From NCBI GenBank assembly GCA_963814875.1, contig CAWFFJ010000026.1, forward strand, positions 62,001 to 126,000: a stretch of DNA of 64,000 nucleotides, given 5' to 3'. Both the position numbers and the translations under genes were made by a program. Positions within the stretch are counted from its first letter, which is position 1; each line of letters starts with the position of its first letter. Shown piece after piece: positions 49,499 to 59,535 of the stretch. The notes below the pieces were generated by a model. It saw nothing but the letters and a program-made list of their open reading frames with translations. It was not told the DNA's origin and did no database searches. The stretch is from CAVSIS01 sp963814875. Lineage in GTDB: Bacteria; Acidobacteriota; Thermoanaerobaculia; Thermoanaerobaculales; Sulfomarinibacteraceae.

Positions 49499-49502
49499 CG
49501 CG

Positions 49503-50105
49503 ATGATCAAGATCAACCTTGTCGCTGAGGCACCACAGGCCGCGGCCTCCCGTCGCCAGCGCCCCCAGGTCTCGCTCGGCGCGCGACAGGGAGACGTCAT
49601 CCTGCTCGGCATTCTCGTGCTGGCCGCCGCGATCACCGGCGGCCACTACTATCTTCTGCACTCGAAGCAGGAGCACGTGAAGCAGATCGAGAGAGCCCGC
49701 AAGCAGGAGCGCGACGAGCTGCAGGTATTCATTCTGAAGGTGCAGGAGTTGGAAAAGAAGCGCACCATCCTCAAGCACAAGATCGACGTCATCAACAACC
49801 TCAAGGACAGCCAGCAGGGTCCGGTGCGGATCATGGACGAGGTCTCCCGCGCGCTTCCCGACCTCGTATGGCTTGAGCGCCTCAACCTGAGCGGCGACCT
49901 CCTGACTCTCGTGGGTCGCGCCGTGGACGAGAACAACGTCGCGAACTACATCTCGAACCTTGACGCGTCGCCCTTCTTCCAGGAGCCCACACTCAAGGAC
50001 CTCGCCCGCGCGGACACGGACACCTTCCGGTTCACGCTGACGTGCGTCTTCACCTATGCGCCGAAGGAGATCGCCGGGGCCAGCGGCGAGCGCTCCGGGA
50101 CGTGA
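49503..50105 (+). CDS. pilN: Type IV pilus alignment protein PilN
   Basis: A 200-residue bitopic protein. The N-terminal cytoplasmic motif MIKINLVAEAP matches the INLLP-like PilM-binding peptide. One transmembrane helix (about 38-55, VILLGILVLAAAITGGHYYL with flanks) is followed by a coiled coil and a ferredoxin-like domain (LPDLVWLERLNLSGDLLTLV). It pairs with PilO in the inner membrane. It overlaps nothing and lies 4 bases after pilM. Confidence 0.92.
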   Translation: MIKINLVAEAPQAAASRRQRPQVSLGARQGDVILLGILVLAAAITGGHYYLLHSKQEHVKQIERARKQERDELQVFILKVQELEKKRTILKHKIDVINNLKDSQQGPVRIMDEVSRALPDLVWLERLNLSGDLLTLVGRAVDENNVANYISNLDASPFFQEPTLKDLARADTDTFRFTLTCVFTYAPKEIAGASGERSGT

Positions 50106-50124
50106 GCAGGGGAGGAGCGAAGCC

Positions 50125-50721
50125 ATGGCGCTCGACCTGAACGACAAACCCTGGTACGTGGCGCTGATCGTCGGCCTCGTCCTCGGTGGCGCGCTGTATG
50201 CCGCGATGCACTTCTACGTTTTCGAGGACATCCGTGCGGACATCGCGAGCCGCGAGACGAACATCGCCAAGCTCGAGCGCGAGATCGAGAAGGGACGCGC
50301 GGCCCAGCGCGACCTGCCCAAGCTCGAGGAGGAGATTCGCAACGATGAGCTCGAGCTCGACCGGCTGAAGCAGATCCTGCCGACGCGGCGCGAAACCGAC
50401 CGGCTGATCAAGAAGGTTCGCCAGCTCACCGAGGCCGGTCACTTCACGCTCGTCCGCTTCACGCCTCAGCCCTTCGTCGAGAAAGACTTCTACTACGAGT
50501 GGCCGATCGCAGTGAACCTGGAGGGTACCTATCACGAGCTCGGACTTCTGTTTGACCGTCTGAGCCGCTTCTCACGAATCATCAACGTCACCGAGCTCAC
50601 GATCCTGCCCGCCCGAGCGAAGGGCACGGACGCGACCATCACTGCGACATTCACCGCGCGCACCTTCATCTACAAGGACGAGAACGCCGGAAGCCCCAAG
50701 GCGGCGGGAGGTGCCCGATGA
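50125..50721 (+). CDS. pilO: Type IV pilus alignment protein PilO
   Basis: A 198-residue bitopic protein: transmembrane helix (YVALIVGLVLGGALYAAMHF), coiled coil (residues about 45-95), and a C-terminal domain with FVEKDFYYEWPIAVNLEG and FDRLSRFSRIINVTELTI, typical PilO strand sequences. The ATG has GGGGAGGAG 7-8 bases upstream. Its stop overlaps the pilP ATG (ATGA). Confidence 0.93.
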   Translation: MALDLNDKPWYVALIVGLVLGGALYAAMHFYVFEDIRADIASRETNIAKLEREIEKGRAAQRDLPKLEEEIRNDELELDRLKQILPTRRETDRLIKKVRQLTEAGHFTLVRFTPQPFVEKDFYYEWPIAVNLEGTYHELGLLFDRLSRFSRIINVTELTILPARAKGTDATITATFTARTFIYKDENAGSPKAAGGAR

Positions 50722-51239
50722 GCGTGCGGACCCTGCCACTGGCGGCCCTCGTCGCGGTCGCCGCATGGAGCGGCCCGGCGTTCGCCCAGGCGCCCGCCTC
50801 GCCGACTCCGGCGATGGCCGAGCAGCCGTTCGATGACGAGGACCTCGACGTGTCGCGCATCGACCAGATCCTGCGCGGCGAGCAGCAGGTTCTCCAGGGC
50901 GATATGTTCACCTACGATCCGGCCGGACGGCGCGACCCGTTTCAGTCCCTGCTCAATACCCGGCCCGGTGAGAAGGAGCCTGAAGTCGCGCGTCCTCCAG
51001 GCCTTGCCGGGATGTTGATCGAGGAAGTCCGGGTACAGGGCATCGTGTCGACCACGAGCGGTATACTGGCCTTCGTCCAAGGGCGCGACAAGCTCAGCTA
51101 CATCATTCGGCCCGGGACCAAGCTGTTCAACGGCGAGGTCGAGCGGATTACGCCGTCCGAGGTCGTGTTCAAGCAGCAGGTGAGCGATCCGAAGCAGCTG
51201 AAACCCTACGAAGAGGTCGTCCGCAGGCTGTCGGATTAG
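50718..51239 (+). CDS. pilP: Type IV pilus protein PilP
   Basis: A 173-residue PilP-like protein with an N-terminal signal (LAALVAVAAWSGPAFAQ) instead of a clear lipobox, a disordered linker, then YDPAGRRDPFQSLL and the beta domain LAGMLIEEVRVQGIVST and AFVQGRDKLSYIIRPGTKL. PilP connects PilNO to the PilQ secretin. No cysteine follows the signal, so it is probably periplasmic and not lipidated, unlike many PilP proteins. Confidence 0.88.
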   Translation: MSVRTLPLAALVAVAAWSGPAFAQAPASPTPAMAEQPFDDEDLDVSRIDQILRGEQQVLQGDMFTYDPAGRRDPFQSLLNTRPGEKEPEVARPPGLAGMLIEEVRVQGIVSTTSGILAFVQGRDKLSYIIRPGTKLFNGEVERITPSEVVFKQQVSDPKQLKPYEEVVRRLSD

Positions 51240-51261
51240 CGTGAGGGTGAAGGAAGTTCGG

Positions 51262-53753
51262 ATGAAAGTGGGGGATGGCATGATGATCAAGAACGCCCGC
51301 ATCCTGGTCGTAGCGGCGGCTTCCTTCGTGCTGCTGGGATCTGGCATCGCGGACGCGGCCACGAGCGCCGTTCCCGTTCTCGAGGGCTTGGCCACCGAGT
51401 CCGGGCCCGACGGGCCGGTGATCCGACTGCGGACGAGCGGCGACCTCGATACCGTGCACTACAGCCCGCAGCCCGGCGTGTGGATCGTGGAGATGCCCGA
51501 GGCGACGTGGGCCGAGGCAGCGGGAGTGGTCAGCGACCCGGCCATAGGTCTCGATCGCGCGGAGCTCGCCCATGTTGAGGAGTTTGGCAAGCGGGTGACC
51601 CGCCTCACGGTCTGGCTGGCCGAACCGGCCCAGCTCGACGTCGAGCGAGCGGCGGATGGTCTCGAGCTCCGCTTCCAGCCCCTGCAGGGCCCGCGGGCGG
51701 TGGTGCCGCCTAAGGTTGAGAATGACGGCGTAGAGGTCGCGTCGGCACGTGCGCCTGCGGAACCCGCAGCAGACGAGATCGTTCCCAGTGAGCGTCCGGC
51801 ACTGCCTCCCGTAGTGATCGCCTCTGCCGATCAACCGGCGCCCGCCGATTCCAGGACCACCAGCGCCGCCTCCGGAGAGAGCCTCCTCGAGGTCCTCCCC
51901 GTCGCGGTCGGCGACGGCGTCCGGATCGAGCTTCGAGCCGACGGCGAGCTCGTCGGTCAGGCATTCACGCTGCCGGAGCCCGACCGGATCGTGGTCGACC
52001 TGCCGGGGGTCGTCAACCGGGTCTCCCAGAGTGTGGTCTCGGTTGCCTCGCCTCTGGTCCGCCGAGTGCGCGTGGCCCAGTTCCGCTCTGCTCCCAACCC
52101 GGTGACTCGGGTGGTGATCGATCTCACGAGCAAGGCCGCCCACCAGCTCGTCGAAACGCCCAACGGGGCGGTTCTCATCGTTGGCGACGCCACCTCTTCC
52201 GGAGCTGGCGCCGTCGCTGTGGCGGCCGCGAGCGGCGACACCGCCGTTCGGAAGGGTGCCGGGACCATCGAGATGCACCGCTCGGCTCCGGTGGAGCCGG
52301 ATCCGGCAGTCGCCGATCCGGCGACCGCCGCCCAGCCTGCAGGCCTGCCTGCCGAGCTGTTTGAGGTGCCCGAGCGCCAGGCCGCGGCCCCTGAGGCTCC
52401 GGCGCCCGACCGCAACCCGTTCGTCGCCGACCCTTCGCAGCTGATCGAATCGGCGACTCCGGGGAGGGTGCTCGATCTCCCCACGACCACGGCGGAAACC
52501 TACAGCAGCACTGAAGTTGCCAGCCAGGAGCAGCAGTTCACCGGGGAGCCGATCACGCTCACGCTGAAGGACGCTGACATCGCCGATGTGCTCAAGACCT
52601 TCTCTGCGCTGACCAACCTCAACATCGTTCTCGACCCGGGTGTGCGCGGCTCGGTCACGGTCGAGCTGCACGACGTGCCCTGGGACCAGGCGCTCGACCT
52701 CATCCTCAAGATCAACAATCTCGACTATGTCCTCGAGAACAACGTCCTGCGCGTCGCCCCGACCAGCAAGCTTGCCAAAGAGAAGGCCGACGCGGTGAAC
52801 TTCCTCAAGCAGCAGGAGTCGGCGCGACCGCTGAAGACGGTCATCAAGCCGGTCTCCTATGCCAAGGCCCAGGACATCAAACAGATCCTCACCCAGGACT
52901 CGACCCTGCTGTCCGACCGCGGCACGGTCACCATCGACGCGCGGACCAACACGCTCATCCTTCGCGACACCGTGGACCGCGTCGAAGGCGTGCTGCGACT
53001 CGTCGACATCCTCGACCAGCCGACACCGCAGGTGGTCATCGAGGGCCGGATCGTCGAGACGACCCGTGACTTTTCCTACAGCCTCGGCGTCAACTGGGGG
53101 TTCAGCGGAGTCAAGGACGCCGCCCACGGCAACGACACCGGGCTCGACTTCCCGAACAGCGCCACCGCCGACGGCAGGGTGGGGCTCGAGACCGCGGGCA
53201 ACGGCACCCTGTCCTTGACCTTCGGCGACATCCTCAACACCTTCAACCTCGACTTCCTGCTCTCGGCGGCGGAGTCGGACGGCGTTGTCAAGATCGTCTC
53301 CACGCCGCGGGTGACCACCCAGAACCTGCAGCGTGCATCGATCCGCTCGGGCCTTCAGCTCCCGGTCCAGACGGTCGCCAACAACACCGTCACCGTGCAG
53401 TACGTCGACGCGACGCTGCGCCTCGACGTGCTGCCCCAGATCACGGCCGAGGGCACCGTGATGCTGGACATCAACATCCGCAAGCAGGAGGCTCGCAGGC
53501 CCTCGGAGCAGCGGTGGCAGGCGGGAACAACGTCCCGATCTTCACCCGCGACGCCCAGACGTCGCTGCTGGTGCGGGACGGCGGCACCACGGTCATCGCC
53601 GGGATCTACCAGATCAACGATCAGAACTCCCAGGACCGAGTCCCAGGACTGTGGAAGGTTCCGATTCTCGGGCATCTCTTCAAGAACAAGACAGTCTTCA
53701 ATCGGCACGACGAGCTGCTGATCTTCATCACCCCGAGAATCGTCAAGTATTAG
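51262..53753 (+). CDS. pilQ: Type IV pilus secretin PilQ (frameshifted near 53505)
   Basis: PilQ forms the outer-membrane pore for the pilus. It has a signal peptide, two AMIN-like domains (about 30-120 and 210-310; RIELRADGELVGQAFTLPEP), a secretin N1/STN domain (DADIADVLKTFSALTNLNIV), a NolW-like domain and the secretin barrel (VVIEGRIVETTRDFSYSLGV; VSTPRVTTQNLQRASI). After VMLDINIRKQEARRPSEQ the frame turns to nonsense and ends at 53721. The -1 frame continues exactly as expected (NVPIFTRDAQTSLLVRDGGT; VPILGHLFKNKTVFNRHDEL) to TAG 53751-53753. One missing base at about 53490-53515 is inferred. The ATG at 51262 has AAGGA 7 bases upstream. Confidence 0.9.
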
Positions 53754-53766
53754 GTGGAGGCAGACG

Positions 53767-54390
53767 ATGAAACCCTTCGTCCAGGTGAGCGTCATCGCGG
53801 TCGTCGCCGCTCTCGCTGTGTCGTGTGGCGGCAACAGCACGCTCAACGACACCCAGGCGGTGGTCGTGCTTTCGGTGAACATCGACAAGTACACGCCCGA
53901 CGTCCCCGTCTGCTTCCCGATCGACCTCGTGATCGAGAACATGAGCGTCAACTCCCAGGCCAAGGACCCGACGACCGGGCTCACCAGCAACCAGGACGTC
54001 GTCCTGTCACGGTGGGTCGTGACGCCCTACCGTACCGACGGCGGGACCGCGGTCTCGCCGGCGTGGAGCCACGACCTCGACGTCTACGTCCCTGCTGGCG
54101 GCACTGCGACCCTCAACAACTACCGGGTCTATCCGGCGGAGTACCTGACCCAGGCGCCGCTGATCTATCTGCTGCCGGAGAACGGCGGCTTCGACCCCGA
54201 AACCGGCAACCGCAACATCCGGGAGACCCTCAAGGTCGAGATCTTCGGCCAGACCGTGTCCGGCAAGAGTGTCTCCGTCGTCTTCCACGTCGCCTTCAAC
54301 TTCTCGTGCGATGGAGGCGGGACGCCCACCGGACCGACGCCCACGCCTCAGGCCACGCCGAAGGCGATGCTGGGCGACGGGCAGAACTAG
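53767..54390 (+). CDS. Putative lipoprotein in the pil operon
   Basis: A 207-residue exported protein with a signal ending AVSC (C20, weak lipobox) and a beta-rich domain of unknown type (VVVLSVNIDKYTPDVPVCFP; IDLVIENMSVNSQAKDP; VFHVAFNFSCDGGG). It has two further cysteines, probably disulphide-bonded, and a Pro/Thr-rich end (TPTGPTPTPQATPKAM). GGTGGAGG lies upstream, 13 bases after pilQ. It may be an outer-membrane partner of PilQ or of the next protein; nothing specific is known. Confidence 0.7.
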   Translation: MKPFVQVSVIAVVAALAVSCGGNSTLNDTQAVVVLSVNIDKYTPDVPVCFPIDLVIENMSVNSQAKDPTTGLTSNQDVVLSRWVVTPYRTDGGTAVSPAWSHDLDVYVPAGGTATLNNYRVYPAEYLTQAPLIYLLPENGGFDPETGNRNIRETLKVEIFGQTVSGKSVSVVFHVAFNFSCDGGGTPTGPTPTPQATPKAMLGDGQN

Positions 54391-54407
54391 GGCGGGGGGC
54401 AGGCACC

Positions 54408-57400
54408 ATGAAAAGAGCTCTCACCTGCATCGCAATTCTCGGGCTGATCGTGCTCGCCTCGTGCTCTGGCGACAGCCCGTCGCCGCCACCGGTGCCGACC
54501 CCGGCGAGCACGACCTGGGCGATCACCTCGCTCACCGTGTCGGACTCGACGCTCTACGTCGGCTCGACGGTCACCGTGACCGCGACGGTGACCAAGGACG
54601 GTTCCCCGGCGCCCGACGGGACCGCCGTCGAGTTTTCGATTGGCGGTGTTGTGCTGGCCAATGTCGCGACCAGCGGCGGTAGGGCAACGGCCGATTTCGT
54701 GGCGACAGCCAAAGGCATATACACGATCCAGGCCCGGGTCGTCGGCGTCACCCGCACGGTAGACGTGAGCTACGTCCTCCCCGAACCGGACGGCACCCTG
54801 CTGATCTACAACGTGAACCCCACCGAGGGCGCGATCGCGGGCGGCGAGCAGGTCACGCTCACCGGCAACGGTATCCGCGGCCCGGTCGAGGTCACCTTCA
54901 CGGTCAACGGGACGGCGTTCCCGGCACGGGTACTGAGCGTGGTGCCGTCCACCTCGAGCTCGCCCGGCACGATCACCGTCGAGACCCCGCGGGTCACGGT
55001 CGCCGACCCGACCATTGACAACCTTGCAACCATCACCGTCAAGACCGCGGTCGGGACGGGCAAGGACCAGAGTCAGGTCCTCACCGATGCCTTCACCTTC
55101 CTGCGCGAGATCTTCACCCCGGTGATCTACAGCGTGTACCCGGACCAGGGCACCGCGCGCGGCGGTGACCAGGTGACGATCCTCGGCGCCAACCTCGTCG
55201 GCGTGACACGGGTGACCTTCGGCGGGCGCGAGGCCCAGGTGGTCAGCGAAAGCGCTGACGGCCACCAGGTGACGGTCATTACCCCGCCCTACGGCGCGAC
55301 TCCGCTGCAAGACAACACTCCCGTGACGGTCGTGGTCGAGACTCCCGGCGGCAACGCCAGCAAGGACGACGCGTTCATCTACCTGGCCGACCAGCCGCAG
55401 CCGAGCATTGCGGGGCTCGCCCCCGCGGCCGGCCCGATCGACGGCGGCACCCGGGTCACCATCTTCGGCTCCGGCTTCCAGTTCCCGGCGCAGGTCTTCT
55501 TCACCGCTGGCGGGGTCGCCAAGGAGGCCTCGGTCATCAGCGTCAACGACGACACCTCACCGGCCGACAACGACGAGATCGTGTGCGTGACGCCGGACTT
55601 CTCGGACAGCACTCAGACGACCCCGTTCACGGCCGACGTCCGGGTGCTCAACGTCGAGACCGGCCGCGAGGGCAGCAAGAGCGCTGCCTTCACCTACGGC
55701 GACCGCCTCTTCGTCAGCGGCAACGATCCGGCCGACGGCGGCGAGGGCACCGAGGTGACGATCTTCGGCTCCGGCTTCGTCAGCCCGCTCCAGGTGGACT
55801 ACCTCGGCTTCGGTAGCCCGCTGCGGGTCGATCCCACGTCCATCTCGGGTTCTCAGATGGTGGTCCGGATGCCGGCGCCGACGAACCCGAGCTGCGCGGC
55901 CGTGACCGGCGCATTCCGTGTGCGCCTGCTCGAGAGCCCCAACAACCCGGTCGAAGGCGGCTCCTTCACCTACTTCGGCAACACGCCGACGCTCAGCTCC
56001 ATCACGCCCTCCACGGTCGACGAGATTGCCGACGGTGTCGGAGTTGATCCGTCCTCCGCTGTGCTCACCGGAAAGAACTTCTCGACCTCGGTGCAGGTCG
56101 CGATCAACGACATCCTGCTGAACTCCGGCGCCGTCCAGGCGGTCAACGACACCACCATCAACATCACTCAGCTGCCGGCGCCCAACGACCTCGGTCTGGT
56201 GTTCGACACCGTCGCCTGTGTCAATGGCGACGGCGTGGCCGGCTTCCGTAAGGTGCCCACTTCGGTCGACGTCACCGTCACCAACACCAACGCCAACTGC
56301 AGCGACACGCTGACCAACGGGCTGACCTACCAGCCCCAGAACACGGACTGCGTGGTCGAGCCCAACATCGTGCTCGTGCCGGGCGCCGGATCGACCCTGA
56401 CCCTGCCCGCCACCGGCGCGGGGAGCTGCTCGACCTTCGAGCAGGTCACCGTGCGCAACACCGGAGGGTCGACCCTCGACTGGACGGCCGCGATCACTGG
56501 ACCGTTCTCGTTCAGCGGCAGCTCGGGCGACCTGAACCGAAGCGGCTCCCTCGTGCCGGGCACGTCGAGCACCCTCGAGGTTCACTTCTGTCCGACAGTC
56601 GACGACAACTCCAACCAGTTCGGCCAGGTCCAGTTCCTCTCGAACGACCCGAACGACAATCCGGTGACCCTCACGCTCCAGGGCCAGGAGGCCGCCGGTC
56701 AGCTCGAGCTGACGCCGGGCAACCTCAACTTCCCGTCCACCGCTGGCGGCTCGTGCAGTGCCGCGAAGCAGGCAACCATCCGCAACACCGGGCTCGACGA
56801 CCTGTCGTACAACTCGACGCTGACCGGACGGTTCTTCTTCGACGCTGGCGCGAGCCAGCAGGGACCGGTGGCCGGCAGCCTGCCGCCGGGGACCGATACC
56901 CTGGTCGACATCTACTTCTGTCCGAACCTCGGTGCCAGCGGGACACTGACCGGTCAGCTCAGCGTCGACAGCGACGACCCGGTGAACCCGGTGCGAACCA
57001 TCGACCTCAGCGGCGACGCCGGTGCTCCGGACATCTCCGTAACACCCAACCCGCTGATCTTCACGGAGGCCATCCCGGCGGTGGGCCCGGGACCGACCTG
57101 CTCGAGCGCCAAGCAGCTCACGATCGCGAACTCTGCTGGTGCGAGCGACGACCTCGACTTCGGGCTCACACTCGTCGGCGACTTCTACCTCAACAGCAAC
57201 GCGACCGGACAGGGTCCGCAGATCGGCTCGCTGGTGCCGGGCGCGAGCCAGCCGGTCAACATCTACTTCTGCCCGGCGATGGGCTCGGTGGGTCTTGTCA
57301 CCGGGACCGCCCGCGTGACCAGCAACGATCCGGATCAGCCGCTGGTAGTCAACGACCTCCAGGGAACGGCCACCGGCCCCGAGATCGATGTCCTGCCCGC

Positions 57401-58055
57401 CTCGCTCGAGATCGAGTTCACTCCCGACGTTCCCGCCGGGAGCTGCTCCGCCACCGCCAAGACGGTGACCATCCGCAACCTCCAACCGCCCGCCTCCCTG
57501 GTGCTCGACTACTCGGTCACCATTACCGGGCCGTACTTCCTGAACTCCAACGGCACCGGTCAGGCGACTGCGGGTCAGGTCTCGATCGGCGGCTCCAAGC
57601 CTATCGACGTCTACTTCTGCCCGACGGTCGACGACAACAACGTTCAGACCGGCGTCTTCCGGATCGACTCGAACGATTTCGACGAGTCGACCGTCAACGT
57701 GCAGCTCACCGGCAAGGAGGCCGAGCCGGACATCGCAACCACTCCGGCCGACGGCGGCACGCTGACGCTTCCGACAACCGCCTTCGGCGTGTGCTCGGCG
57801 TACAGCGACATCACCGTTGACAACAACGGGCTCGCGGACCTCGTGTTCTCGGCCACTCTGTCGGGTGCCGCCTTCGAGCTCGAAACGACCTACACCAACA
57901 TTGTGGTGCCGCCGAGCGGGAGTACCACTGTCAGGGCTCGGTTCTGCCCCACTGCGGACGACGGACAGCTCTACACCGGCTCCGTGAGCATCACCAGCAA
58001 CGACGTCACGAACCCGACCGTGACCATCAACCTCGAAGGTCAGGAAACTCCCTGA
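54408..58055 (+). CDS. Large IPT/TIG and ASH-repeat lipoprotein
   Basis: A 1215-residue lipoprotein (lipobox LASC, C19). After a short linker there is a Big-like beta domain (about 45-115), then about five IPT/TIG domains (125-645), each with a pattern such as VNPTEGAIAGGEQVTLTGNG or PAAGPIDGGTRVTIFGSGF. Then come five ASH/choice-of-anchor-D repeats of about 100-115 residues (650-1215). Each ASH repeat holds one Cys near its start (SCSAxKQxTIRN) and one in a YFCP/HFCP/RFCP motif, which implies an intra-repeat disulphide. It has no transmembrane helix. It is the last gene of the pil operon and probably a cell-surface fibre or adhesin anchored in the outer membrane. Confidence 0.85.
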   Translation: MKRALTCIAILGLIVLASCSGDSPSPPPVPTPASTTWAITSLTVSDSTLYVGSTVTVTATVTKDGSPAPDGTAVEFSIGGVVLANVATSGGRATADFVATAKGIYTIQARVVGVTRTVDVSYVLPEPDGTLLIYNVNPTEGAIAGGEQVTLTGNGIRGPVEVTFTVNGTAFPARVLSVVPSTSSSPGTITVETPRVTVADPTIDNLATITVKTAVGTGKDQSQVLTDAFTFLREIFTPVIYSVYPDQGTARGGDQVTILGANLVGVTRVTFGGREAQVVSESADGHQVTVITPPYGATPLQDNTPVTVVVETPGGNASKDDAFIYLADQPQPSIAGLAPAAGPIDGGTRVTIFGSGFQFPAQVFFTAGGVAKEASVISVNDDTSPADNDEIVCVTPDFSDSTQTTPFTADVRVLNVETGREGSKSAAFTYGDRLFVSGNDPADGGEGTEVTIFGSGFVSPLQVDYLGFGSPLRVDPTSISGSQMVVRMPAPTNPSCAAVTGAFRVRLLESPNNPVEGGSFTYFGNTPTLSSITPSTVDEIADGVGVDPSSAVLTGKNFSTSVQVAINDILLNSGAVQAVNDTTINITQLPAPNDLGLVFDTVACVNGDGVAGFRKVPTSVDVTVTNTNANCSDTLTNGLTYQPQNTDCVVEPNIVLVPGAGSTLTLPATGAGSCSTFEQVTVRNTGGSTLDWTAAITGPFSFSGSSGDLNRSGSLVPGTSSTLEVHFCPTVDDNSNQFGQVQFLSNDPNDNPVTLTLQGQEAAGQLELTPGNLNFPSTAGGSCSAAKQATIRNTGLDDLSYNSTLTGRFFFDAGASQQGPVAGSLPPGTDTLVDIYFCPNLGASGTLTGQLSVDSDDPVNPVRTIDLSGDAGAPDISVTPNPLIFTEAIPAVGPGPTCSSAKQLTIANSAGASDDLDFGLTLVGDFYLNSNATGQGPQIGSLVPGASQPVNIYFCPAMGSVGLVTGTARVTSNDPDQPLVVNDLQGTATGPEIDVLPASLEIEFTPDVPAGSCSATAKTVTIRNLQPPASLVLDYSVTITGPYFLNSNGTGQATAGQVSIGGSKPIDVYFCPTVDDNNVQTGVFRIDSNDFDESTVNVQLTGKEAEPDIATTPADGGTLTLPTTAFGVCSAYSDITVDNNGLADLVFSATLSGAAFELETTYTNIVVPPSGSTTVRARFCPTADDGQLYTGSVSITSNDVTNPTVTINLEGQETP

Positions 58056-58068
58056 CGACGAAGGAACC

Positions 58069-58095
58069 CGCCCCGGCCCTTCAAGGGCCGGGGCG
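58069..58095 (+). terminator. Terminator of the pilMNOPQ-lipoprotein operon
   Basis: CGCCCCGGCCC (58069-58079), loop TTCAA, GGGCCGGGGCG (58085-58095), then TCCTCATCTCT. A perfect 11-base GC stem starting 14 bases after the stop. Confidence 0.78.
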
Positions 58096-58107
58096 TCCTC
58101 ATCTCTG

Positions 58108-59535
58108 ATGGACGAACGCATCGCCGAACTTCGTGCCGAGCTGCGGGAGGATCCGACCTCCCGCCTGTTCTATCAGCTCGGTGAGCTGCTGCGCCGCGAG
58201 GAGGCGCATGAGGAGGCGGTGCGCGTGCTGCGCGGCGGCCTCGAGCACAACCCGCGCTACGTCGCCGCCTGGGTCGCGCTCGGGCGCTCGCTGGCCGCGC
58301 TCGAGCGCCACGAGGAGGCCGAGAAGGCCGGCGCGAGGGCCCTCGAGCTCGACCCCGAGAACGCGGTCGCCGCGCGGATGATCGGCGAGAGTGCAGCCGC
58401 CCGCGGTGACCTCGTGCGCGCGATCAAGGGGCTCAAGCTCGCCCGCGTGCTCTCGCCGCGCGACCAGGACCTCGAGGACCGCATTGCCGAGGTCGAGGCC
58501 GGGCTGGCCAAGCGCGGTCTGCTCGAGGCCCCGGCCCACCGGCATGAGCACTCGGGACCCGTGCCCCGGCTCGGGGCGGATCTCAGGCCGGGCCCCGGCG
58601 GACTGACGACGGTTTCCGTCCGTCGCCTCGAGCTGCCGCCGCTCGAGATGGCCCAGGTCGGGGACGGCGATCCGTTCCTCCTCGGGCGTACCGGCGACAG
58701 CGGGATCTGGCTGCTCGGCGACGACGTCTTCGAGGCGCCCGAGCCGGAACCGGAGCCCGAGGCATTCGGTCCGTCGGACGAGCCCGTCGAGCCGGACGTG
58801 GTCGATCTGCCGGACTGGGAGATTGGCGAGGCGCCGGCCGCCGCCAAGCGGTTCGAGAGTCCGTCCGCAGTCGACGAGCCCCCGCCAGACTGGGAGGTTG
58901 ACGACTTCGAACAGCCCGAAGTGCCGATCCCCGACGAGACCGGTGGCTGGGAGGTCGCGACCCCGGTGGCGTGGGCAACGGCTCCAGAGGCAACCTGGCG
59001 ACCACAGGAGGTCGTCGGTGAGCTCGAAGCGGCCGGGGAGACTGTCTTCCCAGGAGCCGACCAGCGTGATCTCTCCGGCGAGCCGGAGCTTCTCGAGGCC
59101 GGGCTGGAAACCGCATCGGAGCTTGTCGAGGTTGAGAGCGCCCAGGGCCGCTACGAGGTCGATCCCGGACACGAACTGGAGTCGGAGTCCGAGCCGCTGT
59201 CGGAGAGTGACGAGGAGGAGTGGTCCGAGTTCGAGGAGATCCCTCTGCCGACGTTGACCCTCGCCCGCTTGGCCTACGAGCAGGGCGATCTTCGGCTCGC
59301 GGAGCGCACGTTGCTCGGGGTGCTCGAACGCCAACCGCACTCTGCGGAGGCTCGCGCCCTGCTGGAGCAGATCCGCAGCGAGCGTTCGCCGGTCCCCACG
59401 ACGGCTCCCGCGACGGATGAGGCTGCCGCCGCCGCTGAGGCGCAGGAGGTGGCGAGCCCTGCGATCGCGAAGATCGCTGCGTTGCGTGCGTGGGCGGACA
59501 CGATTAGACTGGCTGCGGAGCAGCGGCACCCGTGA
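58108..59535 (+). CDS. TPR-repeat protein with a long acidic linker
   Basis: A 475-residue protein. The first ~130 residues are three to four tetratricopeptide repeats (LFYQLGELLRREEAHEEAVR; AAWVALGRSLAALERHEEAE; LDPENAVAARMIGESAAARG). A very acidic, Pro/Glu-rich stretch of about 230 residues follows with repeated DWEV/DWEI peptides (PDWEIGEAPA, PDWEVDDFEQ). One more TPR-like pair is near 385-430 (LARLAYEQGDLRLAERTLL). No signal peptide or membrane helix. It overlaps the roadblock gene (GTGA), which suggests a scaffold that binds it. The start ATG lacks a clear ribosome site. Confidence 0.78.
   Translation: MDERIAELRAELREDPTSRLFYQLGELLRREEAHEEAVRVLRGGLEHNPRYVAAWVALGRSLAALERHEEAEKAGARALELDPENAVAARMIGESAAARGDLVRAIKGLKLARVLSPRDQDLEDRIAEVEAGLAKRGLLEAPAHRHEHSGPVPRLGADLRPGPGGLTTVSVRRLELPPLEMAQVGDGDPFLLGRTGDSGIWLLGDDVFEAPEPEPEPEAFGPSDEPVEPDVVDLPDWEIGEAPAAAKRFESPSAVDEPPPDWEVDDFEQPEVPIPDETGGWEVATPVAWATAPEATWRPQEVVGELEAAGETVFPGADQRDLSGEPELLEAGLETASELVEVESAQGRYEVDPGHELESESEPLSESDEEEWSEFEEIPLPTLTLARLAYEQGDLRLAERTLLGVLERQPHSAEARALLEQIRSERSPVPTTAPATDEAAAAAEAQEVASPAIAKIAALRAWADTIRLAAEQRHP

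Noticed and set aside
55557..58121. 854-codon minus-strand frame over the ASH/IPT lipoprotein
   Set aside because: Low-diversity Val/Asp/Arg-rich reading of the repeat gene, antisense to a supported gene.
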